From NCBI RefSeq assembly GCF_000327385.1, contig NW_008707710.1, forward strand, positions 62,001 through 126,000: 64,000 nt of DNA. The letters run 5' to 3'. This document shows, piece by piece, positions 12,422 through 24,506 of the stretch. Position 1 is the first letter of the stretch; every line of letters starts with the position of its first letter. The translations under genes and the position numbers were made by a program. Under the pieces are notes generated by a model. That model did no database searches and was not told the origin of the DNA. It was given only the letters and a program-made list of their open reading frames with translations. This stretch comes from Lottia gigantea (lineage: Eukaryota > Mollusca > Gastropoda > Lottiidae).

Positions 12422-12855
12422 CATGTAAAAAAGCACTCAGCATTTTGGTGGGTGGGGGGGTGGTGCACCCTGATTTGAGTCAGAAGTGCTAGAAATATAC
12501 GAAAATGAAAATTGCACAATTCCTTCAAAAATATCTAAAACTATGAAATTTCTTTTCGTATTTCTATATAAAAACGAAACATCCATTTTAAGTTTCATCA
12601 AAATCAGTCGAAAACTAAGAGAGTAATAACATATTCAAGATTTTGGGGCAAGGGCAATAACTCTGCTTCTAACGGTCGAAAATAGCTCAAATTCGAACTT
12701 GATCTGTGTTTAATGAATATGTATACACATACTGATTTTCATTTGATTCCATTAAAAAATCTAGACCGTTTACAAGCAAATATTGACAGACTGACGAATG
12801 GACAAGGGGTGCCGACAATATACGTCCACATAGAGAGATGTGGACGTATAAAAAG
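12422..12855 (+). mobile_element. Composite of two dispersed repeats ending in a hairpin
   Basis: 12422-12560 matches the 3284 and 41868 copies. 12655-12855 matches 2285-2530 and ends with an inverted repeat around ATACGTCCACAT/ATGTGGACGTAT. Confidence 0.6.
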
Positions 12856-13395
12856 TGGTTAATTCTGAACAAACATGGATTTGAAGTCTAAAATTTCAGC
12901 ACTGAGCTGTGAACACTTGGCTAAAAATTCAATTTTTTTTTTTCATTTTTTATTTTTGAATTAGTACAAAACTATAAGGACATCTTGTCAAGGCTGTTTT
13001 TATTACATATTGGCAAAAGTTCAGTGTACATTTGATTGATTTAAGTAAATGCCTGTTTAGATAAAATTTGAAAATCAAATTGATGGCAGTGGCCTTGCTT
13101 GATTAAACTCAATCCCATTTACAACATCTCTTAATTGATACAGTCAAATAAATGAGTCAACTTTAACCTGTAATATTGATAATTTTCTTGCGGAAAAATC
13201 TCATTTGTAGACAATTACAATGTGAATGCTCTAGGGACCTCCAGATAGGACTGTATATTGAATGATCATCAAGAATAACCATCAATAATAAACGAATGCT
13301 CAAAATCCTTTCTGATTAACCTTTGGAAACTGTTTCTTATTTTAAGAGATATTTGTCACTTTGTGCAATTGATAAAACTTTGGGTGAAATAAAAT

Positions 13396-13800
13396 TAAAG
13401 GGACAGGTGGGTCATTTTTTTAAGCTAATCGGTAATAGTGTTTACAGCTAGCTCACCATTGAAATTTGAGCCTTCAAATCTATGTGTGTCCAGAATTATC
13501 TGTGTTTGAATGTTAGAATGATGACTGGTCAATTTAAGATACCCTGTGATATATAGAATTAGCTCAATTAGAAGAGAATTACCAGCAGAATTCCAATGAG
13601 TGGCCGATCAAGAAAGGTCAAAAAGACTATTTTTTATATCAAGACTGTATATACATGGACATTCATGATTGGTTACAACTCTTAATTATATGCAATAATA
13701 ACATAATGATATGATTAAGAATACATAATAATTCATTAGAAACATGCATTAATCAAAATAGTTTGCTTTATTTGACACTAAAAAATAAGGAAACCCAACT
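13396..13800 (+). repeat. Two adjoining dispersed repeats
   Basis: 13396-13530 is homologous to 3560-3745 (opposite strand). 13555-13800 is the second copy of the ~280-bp family also at 7528 and 40832. Confidence 0.75.
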
Positions 13801-14264
13801 TTAACAGTTGAAGTTTTAGAAGCTTAAAATCAAATATGCAAATCTTGTTAACATATTAAATTGTAAATATCAAATGCCTCAAGTGATACTGTTTTATTTC
13901 CAAGACATCTTACAAGAACAATGAACCTAACATTTAAAGAAAAGAAAATACAACAGTTATGGTATTTCCCTTCCAATTCCAGTTCAGCAGATTGAAGTCT
14001 TATGAATAGTCACGTTTTAACATTATGTCATTCATATCGCAATAATGAAGTAAAGAAAATCTGTAAATATCAGCTTAGGAATATAGAGTATTTCAGATAT
14101 TCCCTCAAGGCAATTTATTATTCACTATTTTTCATTTAGCTATTTCTATGATTTCTATGATATTCTAGATTTCGGTGACATTAAATAGCCTACTCACTTA
14201 CTAATTATATTACATCCGAATTTCTAAAACCCACAAATACCTAGTTTCCGAGGGCGAGGAATGG

Positions 14265-14550
14265 AAATGAAATGAATGGAGTTTTACGTCCTACTTATGT
14301 GCACCATGTGGGCTAATGAAGACGGGCAACAAAGTGCAATGAGGGAAATTTTGCCAAGACAGTGGCATTAGCCTGCTTTTTTTCAGTTTCCAACTGTCGA
14401 GGGATTTTTAATGTGCACAGCCTGTAGCACACGGGGCTTCAGTTTATTGTCCCATCTGAACAACTAGAGGTTTTTTCCATGTCAGCCCCTCGTACCTGCA
14501 TCACTGACAGGGGGAAACCGGGTTGAAAAATCCGCAAGGTATTATCTCGA
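14265..14550 (-). mobile_element. tRNA-type SINE, copy 3, with intact target-site duplication
   Basis: A 286-bp copy runs from the AAATGAAATGAATGGAG tail to ATTATCTCGA. It is flanked by perfect direct repeats GGCGAGGAATGG at 14253-14264 and 14551-14562, a hallmark of LINE-driven insertion. Confidence 0.85.
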
Positions 14551-14955
14551 GGCGAGGAATGGAGGTTTCATTTATATACCAGTACCACTAAAAAAGTAAA
14601 GTTACATGAACTTTTATTTGGTTAGAAAGTATAATCAATAACAATTTAACAACAACAGATATCTCATCAATGCACCATAATATCTCATCATCACCAAAAC
14701 CATTATTTTTGACAATTTTCATACATCTTTGGATCCCATGTATCACTCACTATTTAGCACATGAGAACATTTAGAAGGAAAGAAATAGAAGTCAGAAAAT
14801 TTTTATGTGAAATTTATGCTTAAAAAAATCAAATCAGAACACAATTTGTTATACACACAAGTATTCTGTGTGATTTGTTATTAACAGTGACGATATATGG
14901 TTATTTTTTTTCATCCAATCCTTGGATGAAAACAAAAATATTGCTGTTTATCAGT

Positions 14956-14972
14956 GAATCATTGCAGCCCTA
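14956..14972. mobile_element. hAT-like terminal remnant
   Basis: GAATCATTGCAGCCCTA differs by one base from the end at 594-610. The matching left end is not clear; a possible start is near 14888. It sits 90 bp before the first visible exon of gene A. Confidence 0.35.
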
Positions 14973-15060
14973 GTCCTGTGTTTTGAGATTGAACTCTTCA
15001 TCAAGGTGATGGAGTTGTACAGTCATGAGTTTTACAATCAGATATTCTTTATATTTTTAG

Positions 15061-15279
15061 GTGATTCAGCAACAAGTTATGGCCGAGAGTTCTTCCTGCC
15101 TTATTTGAACTTCTGCAAAGAGGAATTATTCTTAGAAATAGTGCCAACATTTCCTGGAACTGACCACATCCAGTTGACAATAGAAGATCAGAACAATATT
15201 ACTATTTATAATAACCAGATAAACCAATCAGAAGTGCTAAATATATCTTACATGGAGCTCCATGCCGGCAATACCACAG
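15061..15279 (+). CDS. Gene A exon (N-terminal part of IgGFc-binding domain)
   Basis: Acceptor ATATTTTTAG precedes 15061 and donor GTAATT follows 15279. Length 219 bp, entering and leaving in phase 1. It encodes the stretch containing GREFFLPYLNF and aligns in position and length with the 222-bp exon of the minus-strand paralogue. Confidence 0.82.
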
Positions 15280-18200
15280 GTAATTGGATTAATGAACACA
15301 GATCTTAATGAAGGTGTTGGTCATCAGCTTAATTGGACATATCCTGTAGATAATGAATAACATTCACAGAGACAATTCAATTTTGAGCTATATGGCCACT
15401 TTGTATGATTTCTTCTTGTATGTTTGCAATTGATTTGATCCTTATTTGTCTAAATGTTTTCATTTAGGTACATACTGTAGTGGACCATACTTAAAAAAAA
15501 GGTCCATGCTTTACAAAAGGATCATACTCTGAAAAGGACCATACTTTAAAAAAGGACCATACTTGTATTTTAAAAAAAAAGGACCATACTTTACAAAAGG
15601 ATCATACTTTAAAAAATAAGAATGGGTCAGATAGACCAAAACATCTGTCTCTAACCCAGCTTCTGATAGCTATTTGGACAGATGTGGACTGTTGTTGGGA
15701 CAGAAAAAGAAAGCCATGTTAAAAGGGGACTTTCTGCATCTAAGCAAGCGTGGGGGTTTTACACCTATTTAGATACCTTGGAACTGCAAAACCCATATAT
15801 ATTTGGAAAGATTAATATTTTTTTCTCCCTACACCATTTATGTCACGTCTCCGGATTTGCTCTAATAAAAAAGGAAGAGTGTGATTTTTGCCCTACAAAA
15901 TCAAGAACAAATTATATGAAGGTCTTAAGTTAACTATAATGATAGCCAAATTGTTCACCAAATTGAACAATTTGTGTAAAAGAAAAAAAAAGATTGTGCT
16001 ATGAATTAATAGAGGTTTCAAGATCTTTTTGAGTTCTGATTTCAATTAAAAGTGTCCAGACTATTACACACAAGATGGAATTGAAATCCAAAGTTCTTGT
16101 GTCCAATTTGCCATTCCTATTGATCAGGAAAATTCAATTGACATCATGGTATTCTTAGTCTAGACTCTTTTTTTATTCCTTTGTTAAAAGAACTTGGTCT
16201 TCTTCACTATAATTCCGTGGAATAGGTCAAAAACGTCACTTTGTGGAATAATATAATTTAAAGCTGATGAATTCTATAGATATGACCTACTGGAAGTGAT
16301 ATACTGCTCTTGAGTTGGCTTAAAATATGTCTTATATCATTTGTTTTGATGGGTCGTGAGAAATATCAAAATTTATGAGACTCTAAGGAAGGTATCGTGG
16401 GTGACCGCTTGTAACCTTGTATATGCCATATTTGGTCATTTTGAGTTTTTGGTACCGTTCAAAAGCTGATACAAGCGTGGATCTTGTGGATCAAAACCTC
16501 TTATTCTTAGCTTGTTTGTCAATAACTAAAAAACCACTAACTAAATAACATGTATATAAATAGTCAGATTTAAAACCTTATAAAATATTATATTATACGA
16601 GATTCAATGTTCCCTTGTCTGCCGATGAAAACGAAAAACCTCATATACTGTACTATTATACGAGTTATTGGTTGAATAGGTCGGAGTACTCAAATTGCTA
16701 TACAAGGTCTAAGCCTTTTAATCCTACCAGCCATGTAATTATACACCTCGGCTGATACCAAGTGATGTCATATGACATGTTATATGAAGTTGTATTTCAA
16801 TAACGCTAAAAGGTAGTGCAAAGAGTTAAGGTTCCATGAAAACTTTACTTTATATGAGGCCACGATTATAAATTCCATTTATTCAAAATGATACAATTTT
16901 GACATATTATTCTGGTCAAGTTTTTCTGGTAATCCTGAAAAGCTGTATAGAATTGATGTAATTTAAAATGATATGACATCTAACACAGTATAGATTTATA
17001 TGAATACAAAATTATGTTGCAACAAAATATCCTATTAAGATTGAAACAGAACATCCACAGAGCAATAAAATAATGAAATCGGCAGACAATTTTCAGGGTA
17101 TGGAAATGAAAAGCCAGAAATAAAGAAAAATTTATATTAAGCATTTTCAAATGGCAAGACTAACAGTATTTGCACTAATAGAAAAACCAAAACTGCATCA
17201 CAATGCTACACAAGGAAAAAACCCTTGTATTTCTTAAAAGTATTAGTTAAAATCACCATTTTAAGGAGTAAATAAAACTAGGATAACTAACACTATTGGC
17301 ACTAACAGAAAAACCAAAACTGCATCATAATGCTACACTAGGATAAACCCTTATGTATATTGAAAGTATTAGTTAAAATTCCCAATTTTTCAGGAGCATA
17401 TTAAGTAAATAGTGTTTATATGTTATCATGTGTAGTTATCATTGCAAAGTAATACTAATATTCTACATTCTGTTATGTCAATTCAAATTTAATATACCAA
17501 CAAACTTGTGAAGATCAAACACCTTTCTTCCAGAAACTTTACAAATCTAGTTGAGAAAGAATCTTTTGAGCTTGATGAGGCTTTTCTTTATTATTGAAAT
17601 GAAATGGAGTTTTACATCCTACTTTTCTGCACCATGTGGGCTAATGAAGTCACCATGCAGAGTGCAATGAGGGAAATTTTGCCAGGACAGTGGCACTAGC
17701 CTGATCTTTTTCAATTTCTTTCAACTGTGGAGGGATCTTCAACTTGCAAAGCCTGCAGCGCACAGGTCCTTGGTTTATTGTCCCATCCAAACGACTAGAC
17801 GCTTTTTCCATATCTGCCCCTCTTACATCACTGACAGGACAAAACGGGTTTGAAAAATCTGAAGGAATTATCTCGACTTATGTTCTTTTTTATTGACAAA
17901 ATAATCTTGAAACCAATCAATCCAGATATCAAAATTCCAAAAATAAAAATTCTAAAGACTTTGCAAAATATAACCGAAGATTAAAAATGCCAATTACAAA
18001 ATAAGTACACTTAAGCTTATAGAACCAAACATAGTGACCTGTGTTTTACTGAAAAGCTTTCCAGCAGTAATGCCCCTAAACAAACTTCTTCTAACAAACC
18101 AGTGATCCTAACCTAAAATATAGAACCTGTCAAACTTTAGCAGAGATATGAGCTGAAATAGACCAATATCTGAAGATTGGAAAACTAAAAACTGCATTTT

Positions 18201-21200
18201 GAATTTGTTTAATATATTTTAGCACATTTCTTCCGACACCTTTAACCATTGTTAACTTCTCTTGCAGGTTTAAAGATGAAAACAACCAAACCAGTATCTG
18301 TATATATCAAGAAACATAAAGGAGATATGACAATGGTCTTTCCTACTAATGTTCTCAACACCCAATATGTTCTTCCAAATTTCTCAAGTATTAATGCTTT
18401 TGACATTTATCATGTGATAATGTATGCAATAAACCCGGATACAACGATAAACTTTGATGGCAATATGTGTTTTCATATACTCGCTACACATGCGAATGAC
18501 AACACAACACAGACCTACGATATTGTGTGTGGGTTTTCTAATGTGTCTGAAGACGACAACACATCAATGCCAAAAGACAATTCCATGAATACAATTGGTT
18601 TGAACTCTTACGAAATGGTTATTTTGGAATCAACCACTTTAGATGCAGTGGTCAATATGACCTCAGACAAGTTATTTGGTGTGCTATTACTAGTGCTAGA
18701 CAATGAAAGTGACTCCAATGACTCCTCTTGTGTTGACATGAACATCCAGACATTAGAGTCAATACCACCAGCATCTTCAAATGGAAAACATTTTTATTTT
18801 TCAAAATTTGAGCAGCAAACAAATTTAACGTTTCATATAACAGGTAAGTATTCATTTATTAATGATATACACATAAACAATTCAAATCTAGACGACTCTC
18901 CTCCTCATCCATGATCTGATTAATTTGTTTTGTTTCTCCTGTTCTGGGTCATTTCATATCAAATTGTCTAACCACTTTTAAAAGTAGCATAAATTGTGGC
19001 AAATTTTGTGGTAATAGTAAGTACTGATGTTGAGGGGATTTAGGCAATTGTTTATAGTGCAATATGGATGTTGAAGCTATTTTGTTTTTATGAAAGGGTT
19101 TCAAAAGATTATTTCTAATTCCAATGGGTGTGTTTTGGTGAAGCTTATAGTCTATTCTTATTCTTTATGCACAGTGCAATTTTTTTTTTTTTTGTCATTT
19201 CAAAAATTCCCATATCGTTTGTCTTCCAGCCTATCAAAAGTGTAGATTTTTTTTTCATATCTGAAATCCTCTCATAAATTATACACTTTGAAATGAAACC
19301 TATTTTGGACATAAAATTTAAAATCAGATTTTAAAAGATAACATTCAATTATTGTAAAAAGAAGTATTTAAAGTGATATTACGTCCAAAAAACTTAGTAA
19401 TTATCCATAAATATGCAATCAACTATTGAAAACGCTTAATATCAAGATTAAGCGTTTTTCAATAATTACTTAGTTTTATGAATTTTCCAGATTTTATAGG
19501 GATTCTGTTGTAACTTTATGACACCAGGTAAACTAACTGATGAATATATACTCATTTGACCAATACGAGAACTTAAATTTTAAGTTCATTCTAAAACGTA
19601 TCACGTTAACAAAATGCGATTCTGAAATCACTGGCGTCATGTTCCATCAAACGGTCTTATTAATAGTTCCTTCAATTTTAGCAAAACTTGATTAGAAATC
19701 GGAATGTTTCGTTCAGAATTGATCAGTATAAATTGATATAAATAAATCTTCTTTGAATTCCCATAAGATGCGAGGTGTCTTATGTTATTATGTTATGTGA
19801 CACATTGTACAACAATATAAATCAAACTCACCAAATACATAATGATGTTTCTTCAGCTTCATGTATTTCTGTTTATTGATAGAGAATTTTAGTCTATGAC
19901 AATTATGTCCTCACAGTATATCAAACATTTGATCCAGTACTAAGTCACCTCCAAAAGTGCACAGTTTATTTTTTGTTAAATGGTTATTTCACAAAGTTTT
20001 AAAAAAGTTTCACAAAAATATTCCACCATGTTTGTTTACATGAGCTTTCAAGGCTATTACATATCACGTGATCCACATATGCACGTGCAGAAGGTTAAAT
20101 TGGGTCAGTTAATATTTTGGCCGTATTTGATTAACTATACTTAGTGATCTATGATTCATCGTTCCTTCATTGACCGAGTTCGATTGGTATTCAATTTAGC
20201 GTGTGTTCGACTGATGTAATTAGTGAATTTTATTGTAAATTGTTGTTATTGTAGTTGCGATTCCTTTTTTTGTACGAATACCTTTATATATTGTCTGTTG
20301 CTGGATGGAGGCAATTCAGTTATTTGTTGAAAATATCAAAGAATCGTAGAAATTATTTTATTCACCAAGATTAAAATAATACTGATGAATGGGTTCATTC
20401 ATAAGAAGAGAACGTAATTGGTAAAGATCTACTAACTTCTCTACTTTTAATAATATACTTTCACAAAACGCTTTGTCTCTTTTTTTTTTTCTCTGGTACG
20501 ATTCATTCAGTAGAAAACAACAAAAACGCGTCGAAAACTTTTTGCTTTATTGAACTTATGAATATAAGGGAACAAAAAAAAGTGTTTCTCGGATTTACTG
20601 TCTCAGTATATTGAATACGTGATACCTACCAAATTAATTTCTTATTGTGCGACTAAAACACATTTATAAGATTCAACCGGGCATCCCTGGGTTTAATAAA
20701 GACTTTGAATCAGACATAGACAATCGTGTAATTAATTAGTAGTCTACATGTCTCTGTTTACCGAATCCATAGAAAGCAACGACCTAGACATCAGGGATCG
20801 GTTGGAGTTTGTCCATGCTGGTTTCCAATCCGGAAATTTTTCAGAAATGAAAAGTAACAGGGAGAGCGAATGCTACATACTTTAAATATGTATCTGTAAT
20901 TGCAAATTTTCCTCTGTATGATAACGACCAAGCGTTTGCTTCATTGTCAACTAAAACTGATTCCCGGCGATTCCTGACTGGTCTATACGGCCTAGGGCTT
21001 TTACAAGTAACCCGCTTATTGTCATTAACTTATAAAATTACTTAGTTTTCATCCCTTTCAAATGGCATGAGTTCTACCGATAAATCATTTGATGATTTAG
21101 TATCCAATTGCGTTTTACTGTGATATTAATTTCGAATTTAATACAAAGAAGAGATCAACCTTGGAAAATAGGATACGTCTTTATATCTACAATTATATTG

Positions 21201-24101
21201 TTTTACATTATAAAATGACATATAATTTTAGGCTAGAAATCGGAAAGGTATGGGAAACTAAAGCTAAGACGCTATTGCTTGATAAAGTCGAAACCATCAT
21301 CGTCGAAAAGTCGCAAGTTATTTATTACAGTAATTGTTATCCATATAATGTGTCATACCCCTAGTTACTAAATGCCACTCAAGGAAGCTAGGATAGTATC
21401 ATTTTGAGTATAAAATCATATTGTATTAAAACAAATTTCCGGCATCTTGCAACTTCAAAGGAGGCCTTGAGTGATCATTGCCTATATCTGAAATACACTA
21501 AATGGGTTAAAATATAGCTAATTATACGTTGTAAGTGGTTTGTATTATTGCAAAAGTCTAAGAGTTAAAAGAAAAAAAATACGTTTTATAGTTAATTAGA
21601 AATTTAGACAATGTTAAATACGATGATTGTTTTTGTGGTCCTAGTTTGAAATTTAAGAAGCTAATCTTGTGAATGTAATTTGAGTCTGACGTTGCTTCAA
21701 GGGTTATAATTAACTAAAAAAAAATAATTACCAGACATATGCTTATAAATTATTCAATGTTGAAGGGGTTTCATTTATTTTCAGCTAGATCAATTATGAA
21801 CTTCATATTTTCTTAAGTTATTCTTAGGGACAATATGGTACGTGTACAATATACTACTGAAGGTGGGATAAGATAAAAATGCGATGGATCCATTGAGGTA
21901 CTTTGAATCGAACGTCGACCTGAACCCATATTGACGTACCGACACATTACATAATAGTCTCCGCTTGTTCCGGCTTCCTTGATAGTGTTTCGTCATAAAT
22001 AATTTTTTGATGCCAATTTGAAGGATTTCGTCTGGTAAGGATGTCTGGACATTTATCCTACCGAATGAAAATGTCCGTCTATGACTTATAAACAGTGGCG
22101 GAGCCATGGGGACACTGAATACAGAAATTCATATTCCACTAATTATTAGTTAACTTCATTATTAGTTCATTGCTTGGGAATATATTGTTTCACAAGAATA
22201 TTAAACCTTTTCATCTGTATAGCCTATAGGTTTTTAATTCAGTAGAGTATATGTTCATCTGAACTTTATAATTCAGCGTCTGAAAAAGCTCATTTACCAT
22301 TGTCATTATACACGATGTTATACCGTAACATTTCACTAGAGACGTTATAAATTCAGCAAACTTAATCTTACGGATCTTTGTCCTCTTTGTTTTTATTCAA
22401 TTTAAATATATTTTGATTTTGAATATCATATGTAAAAGGTTACGCATTTAGATATATATATGTAAATTATATTAATATTATTGCCAGACAGGGTCACAAG
22501 GTATGGGTTCTTAAGAGAATTGTCGACAGATTTTCTTTGCCAGATTTGTTTTGCTGTCATAAATATTCTGCTTATCCGATATGGAATATTCCAGGTTATA
22601 ACACCTTTATGTAAATTATTCTGGCCGATATACCAGACGAGGACAAAGTATATCTGGTCCCTGTGAAATAACTAGGGAGTTTATAAATTAAGTCACACTT
22701 GAGGTTCATTTAAAATAAATCTTGTCATATACATAAGTACTCTTGGGGATCAGTTTTGTCAATATGTAAATTATCTTAATTTTTGTATCAGACGAGGTCA
22801 AACTATATCTGGTCCCTGTGAAGTAACGGGGGGTTTTAAAGATTGAGAGACACTTGGGTTGCGTTTAAAATTAATATTCTTATATACATAAGTACTCATG
22901 GGGATTAGTTTTGTCAATATGTAAATTATCGTTGTTTTTGTATAAGACGAGATCAAGAGGAGAGGTATCCAGTAACTGAGGAAATTAGAAATTCAGGAAA
23001 ACTAAGGAGAATCGGGCGTTGAATGTTAATACTTCACAATAATTTTCACGGCCCAGCAGTTGGTATAGCATGTTTCCTAAGCAATGGTACCATGATCGAA
23101 GTACCGTTGCTAAAGGAACATACTGATGTGGCAAATTGTTTTCCTTTAATACATTGTATCAAACGTAATGTTGGATTCTTGAATGCTAATCCATTATATT
23201 TTAATCTCTTTTTTCAGGCCTTGAAGATGGAACAATTAGCATAGAAACTGACCAATCATCTTCTGAATTATACCTAACGTCCAACGAAACCCTTCACTGT
23301 GACTTCCAAGCAGCCAAATACGTTTCATTAAGGGCATTAATTCCGGTACAAGTGCACGTTTCGACCGTCGTAGTAATTACGGATACGCAGGAGTATTTAA
23401 TCAACGATTTTTTCCTTCCTGCACACGAACAGTTCTTACGTTGCTCTGTGAACGATACGTGTATATCAGTGTGTCCCAATGTTATTAACGAGACGGTTCT
23501 GAAGTCGTCGGTTCAAATTTTACAACATACCTTTCTTGATGCAAGTAATTCTATCTTCTCAAATGTGAAATCAGAAATAACTGAACACAAATCAGACAAT
23601 TTGATACTGCAAAAACTGTGGACAAATCATTCATTTGTGTATATTACTTGTAAATCTGAAACAGGGAGTGTATACCCAGTTGCTACTGGGGTGAACAAAC
23701 TATACGCTGCTTGTGTTCGAAATTCGAATCCCATTGTGGCTGGCGACGGACTAGACAACGATTGCGATGGGCTCATTGATGAAGAAACGGACAACGGCGT
23801 GGATGATGATGGCGATTCGCTTGTAGACGAAGATACTCTTCATAAGTGTGCGGTGCATCAAGAAATGACGTCTTCACATTCTATGAGGATGGCGAATGTG
23901 GAAGTCACGAAACGTGAACCACGACTAGAGGACATTCCTATAGACGTCACTGATTCCGCAATGCCTCTAATTGCTGTGGTTTTATCTCTTTCAGTGGCCA
24001 TATTCGCTGTATTTGCGGTGATTTCAATATTCATGTTCTTGGAATTAATGTCTCGACGTAAACAACTTCGTAACACTAAAATACGACCATTCGTGTCTTG
24101 A
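15061..24101 (+). CDS. IgGFc-binding-domain single-pass membrane protein (5' end missing), gene A
   Basis: Three exons (15061-15279, 18268-18843, 23218-24101) join through phase-1 introns into 559 residues with no start in view; the signal-peptide exon(s) must lie further 5'. The family is recognised from the GREFFLPYLNF strand in exon 1, the NGKHFYFSKF segment at the end of exon 2 (WGKHF in the paralogue), and the linker at visible residues 442-471, where DGLDNDCDGLIDEE is followed by DDDGDSLVDED; such Asp-rich metal-binding motifs are typical of MopE-like and molluscan IgGFc-binding proteins. A hydrophobic helix (about 514-542, MPLIAVVLSLSVAIF...) and a basic 17-residue tail ending IRPFVS follow. 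Exon 2 has a Thr/Asn-rich insert with several N-glycosylation sequons that the paralogue lacks. Inferred role: extracellular binding or adhesion at the cell surface; the ligand is unknown. The short tail shows no ITAM-like motif. Confidence 0.82.
15478..15612. repeat. Tandem repeat of AGGACCATACTTTAAAAA units
   Basis: About seven imperfect units of 17-27 bp alternate GGACCATACTT and GGATCATACTT with A-runs, inside gene A's first visible intron. Confidence 0.8.
17161..17400. repeat. Tandem duplication, period about 127 bp
   Basis: Two copies share AGAAAAACCAAAACTGCATCA, AATGCTACAC-AGGA and AAAGTATTAGTTAAAAT in order. Confidence 0.85.
17595..17877 (-). mobile_element. tRNA-type SINE, copy 4
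   Basis: Runs from TGAAATGAAATGGAGTTTTAC to AATTATCTCGA, the same far end as copy 3, so near full length for this variant; it lies in the gene A intron. Confidence 0.8.
18268..18843 (+). CDS. Gene A exon (core of IgGFc-binding domain)
   Basis: Acceptor TTCTCTTGCAG and donor GTAAGT bound a 576-bp phase 1-1 exon. It is 34 codons longer than its counterpart in the paralogue. The extra length is a polar insert with potential N-glycosylation sites (NTT, NVS, NTS). The canonical WGK motif is changed to NGK. Confidence 0.85.
19366..19622. mobile_element. Large foldback element, copy 2 of 2
   Basis: Matches the right arm of 10829-11182 (ATGACACCAGGTA, CTGATGAATATAT, TTCATT-TAA-ACGTA). It has a near-perfect central inversion, AACGCTTAAT/ATTAAGCGTT. 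Confidence 0.75.
22632..22965. repeat. Tandem duplication, period about 158 bp
   Basis: CAGACGAGG-CAAA-TATATCTGG starts units near 22632 and 22790, with a partial third at 22946. The shared words ACATAAGTACTC and TTTTGTCAATATGTAAATTAT confirm it. Confidence 0.85.
23218..24101 (+). CDS. Gene A terminal exon (C-terminal domain, metal-binding linker, TM helix, tail)
   Basis: Acceptor CTTTTTTCAG before 23218; the frame continues to TGA at 24099-24101. The GC start completes a phase-1 glycine codon. The exon carries four or more Cys residues before the Asp-rich linker (23745-23834) and the membrane helix (about 23961-24047). Confidence 0.87.
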
Positions 24102-24500
24102 TGATTATCGGAACTCCTTAAATTTGATTGTTTTCCACCACTGTTACAGTCATGTATTAGGAAAGGAATTTATTTGCTCAATTGATCATAGCTATGATTA
24201 GTACTAGTAGTATACAGAAGATTGATGATGGTGCTCTAACCAGATATATAGTCAGTAATCGGCAAGAGTCATTTGACCACTGGGTGTCATTTGGTCCGGT
24301 GGTCTCGTATTAGTGCGTTGGGCAACCTTCAAGGGATCACAGTACGTAAATGACTAGAAAGTTGTGTAGTGATTTTGTGAAAAGAGTCAATAATAACCGC
24401 CTGCCGACTTAGATGAAGTACGGTTACCGACCTCATTGATTAAGTCGTCGTGAAAGTTAGAAATCTGCCAAGATTGCTTTTCCATTTATCCAAGATGGTC

Positions 24501-24506
24501 AATAAA
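24501..24506 (+). promoter_or_regulatory. Candidate polyadenylation signal of gene A
   Basis: AATAAA lies 400 bp after the gene A stop codon and is the first canonical hexamer on this strand downstream. No transcript evidence is available. Confidence 0.4.

Larger units (their letters stand above)
5613..14264. other. Gene-free stretch rich in decayed repeats
   Basis: No supported exons. The open frames at 6905-7174 and 8941-9144 have no splice or domain support. 9530-9690 shows two ATTATACGAGGTTT words also found (as ATTATACGAG) near 16590 and 16660, a probable further dispersed family. Other content is listed as individual elements. Confidence 0.45.
15280..18267 (+). other. Gene A intron, 2988 bp
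   Basis: Phase-1 intron with GT at 15280 and AG at 18266-18267. Apart from the listed SINE and tandem repeats it shows only AT-rich sequence; the open frame at 15682-15933 has no support. Confidence 0.75.
18844..23217 (+). other. Gene A intron, 4374 bp
   Basis: Phase-1 intron between donor GTAAGT and acceptor CTTTTTTCAG. It contains a foldback element, a tandem duplication and otherwise unassigned AT-rich DNA. The minus-strand open frame 21790-22107 and the word CAGTGGCGGAGCCA near 22093 may be transposon traces. Confidence 0.75.

Noticed and set aside
21790-22107. 105-codon minus-strand ORF in a gene A intron
   Set aside because: No homology recognised, no regulatory context; a CAGTGGCGGAGCC word at its start suggests transposon debris.
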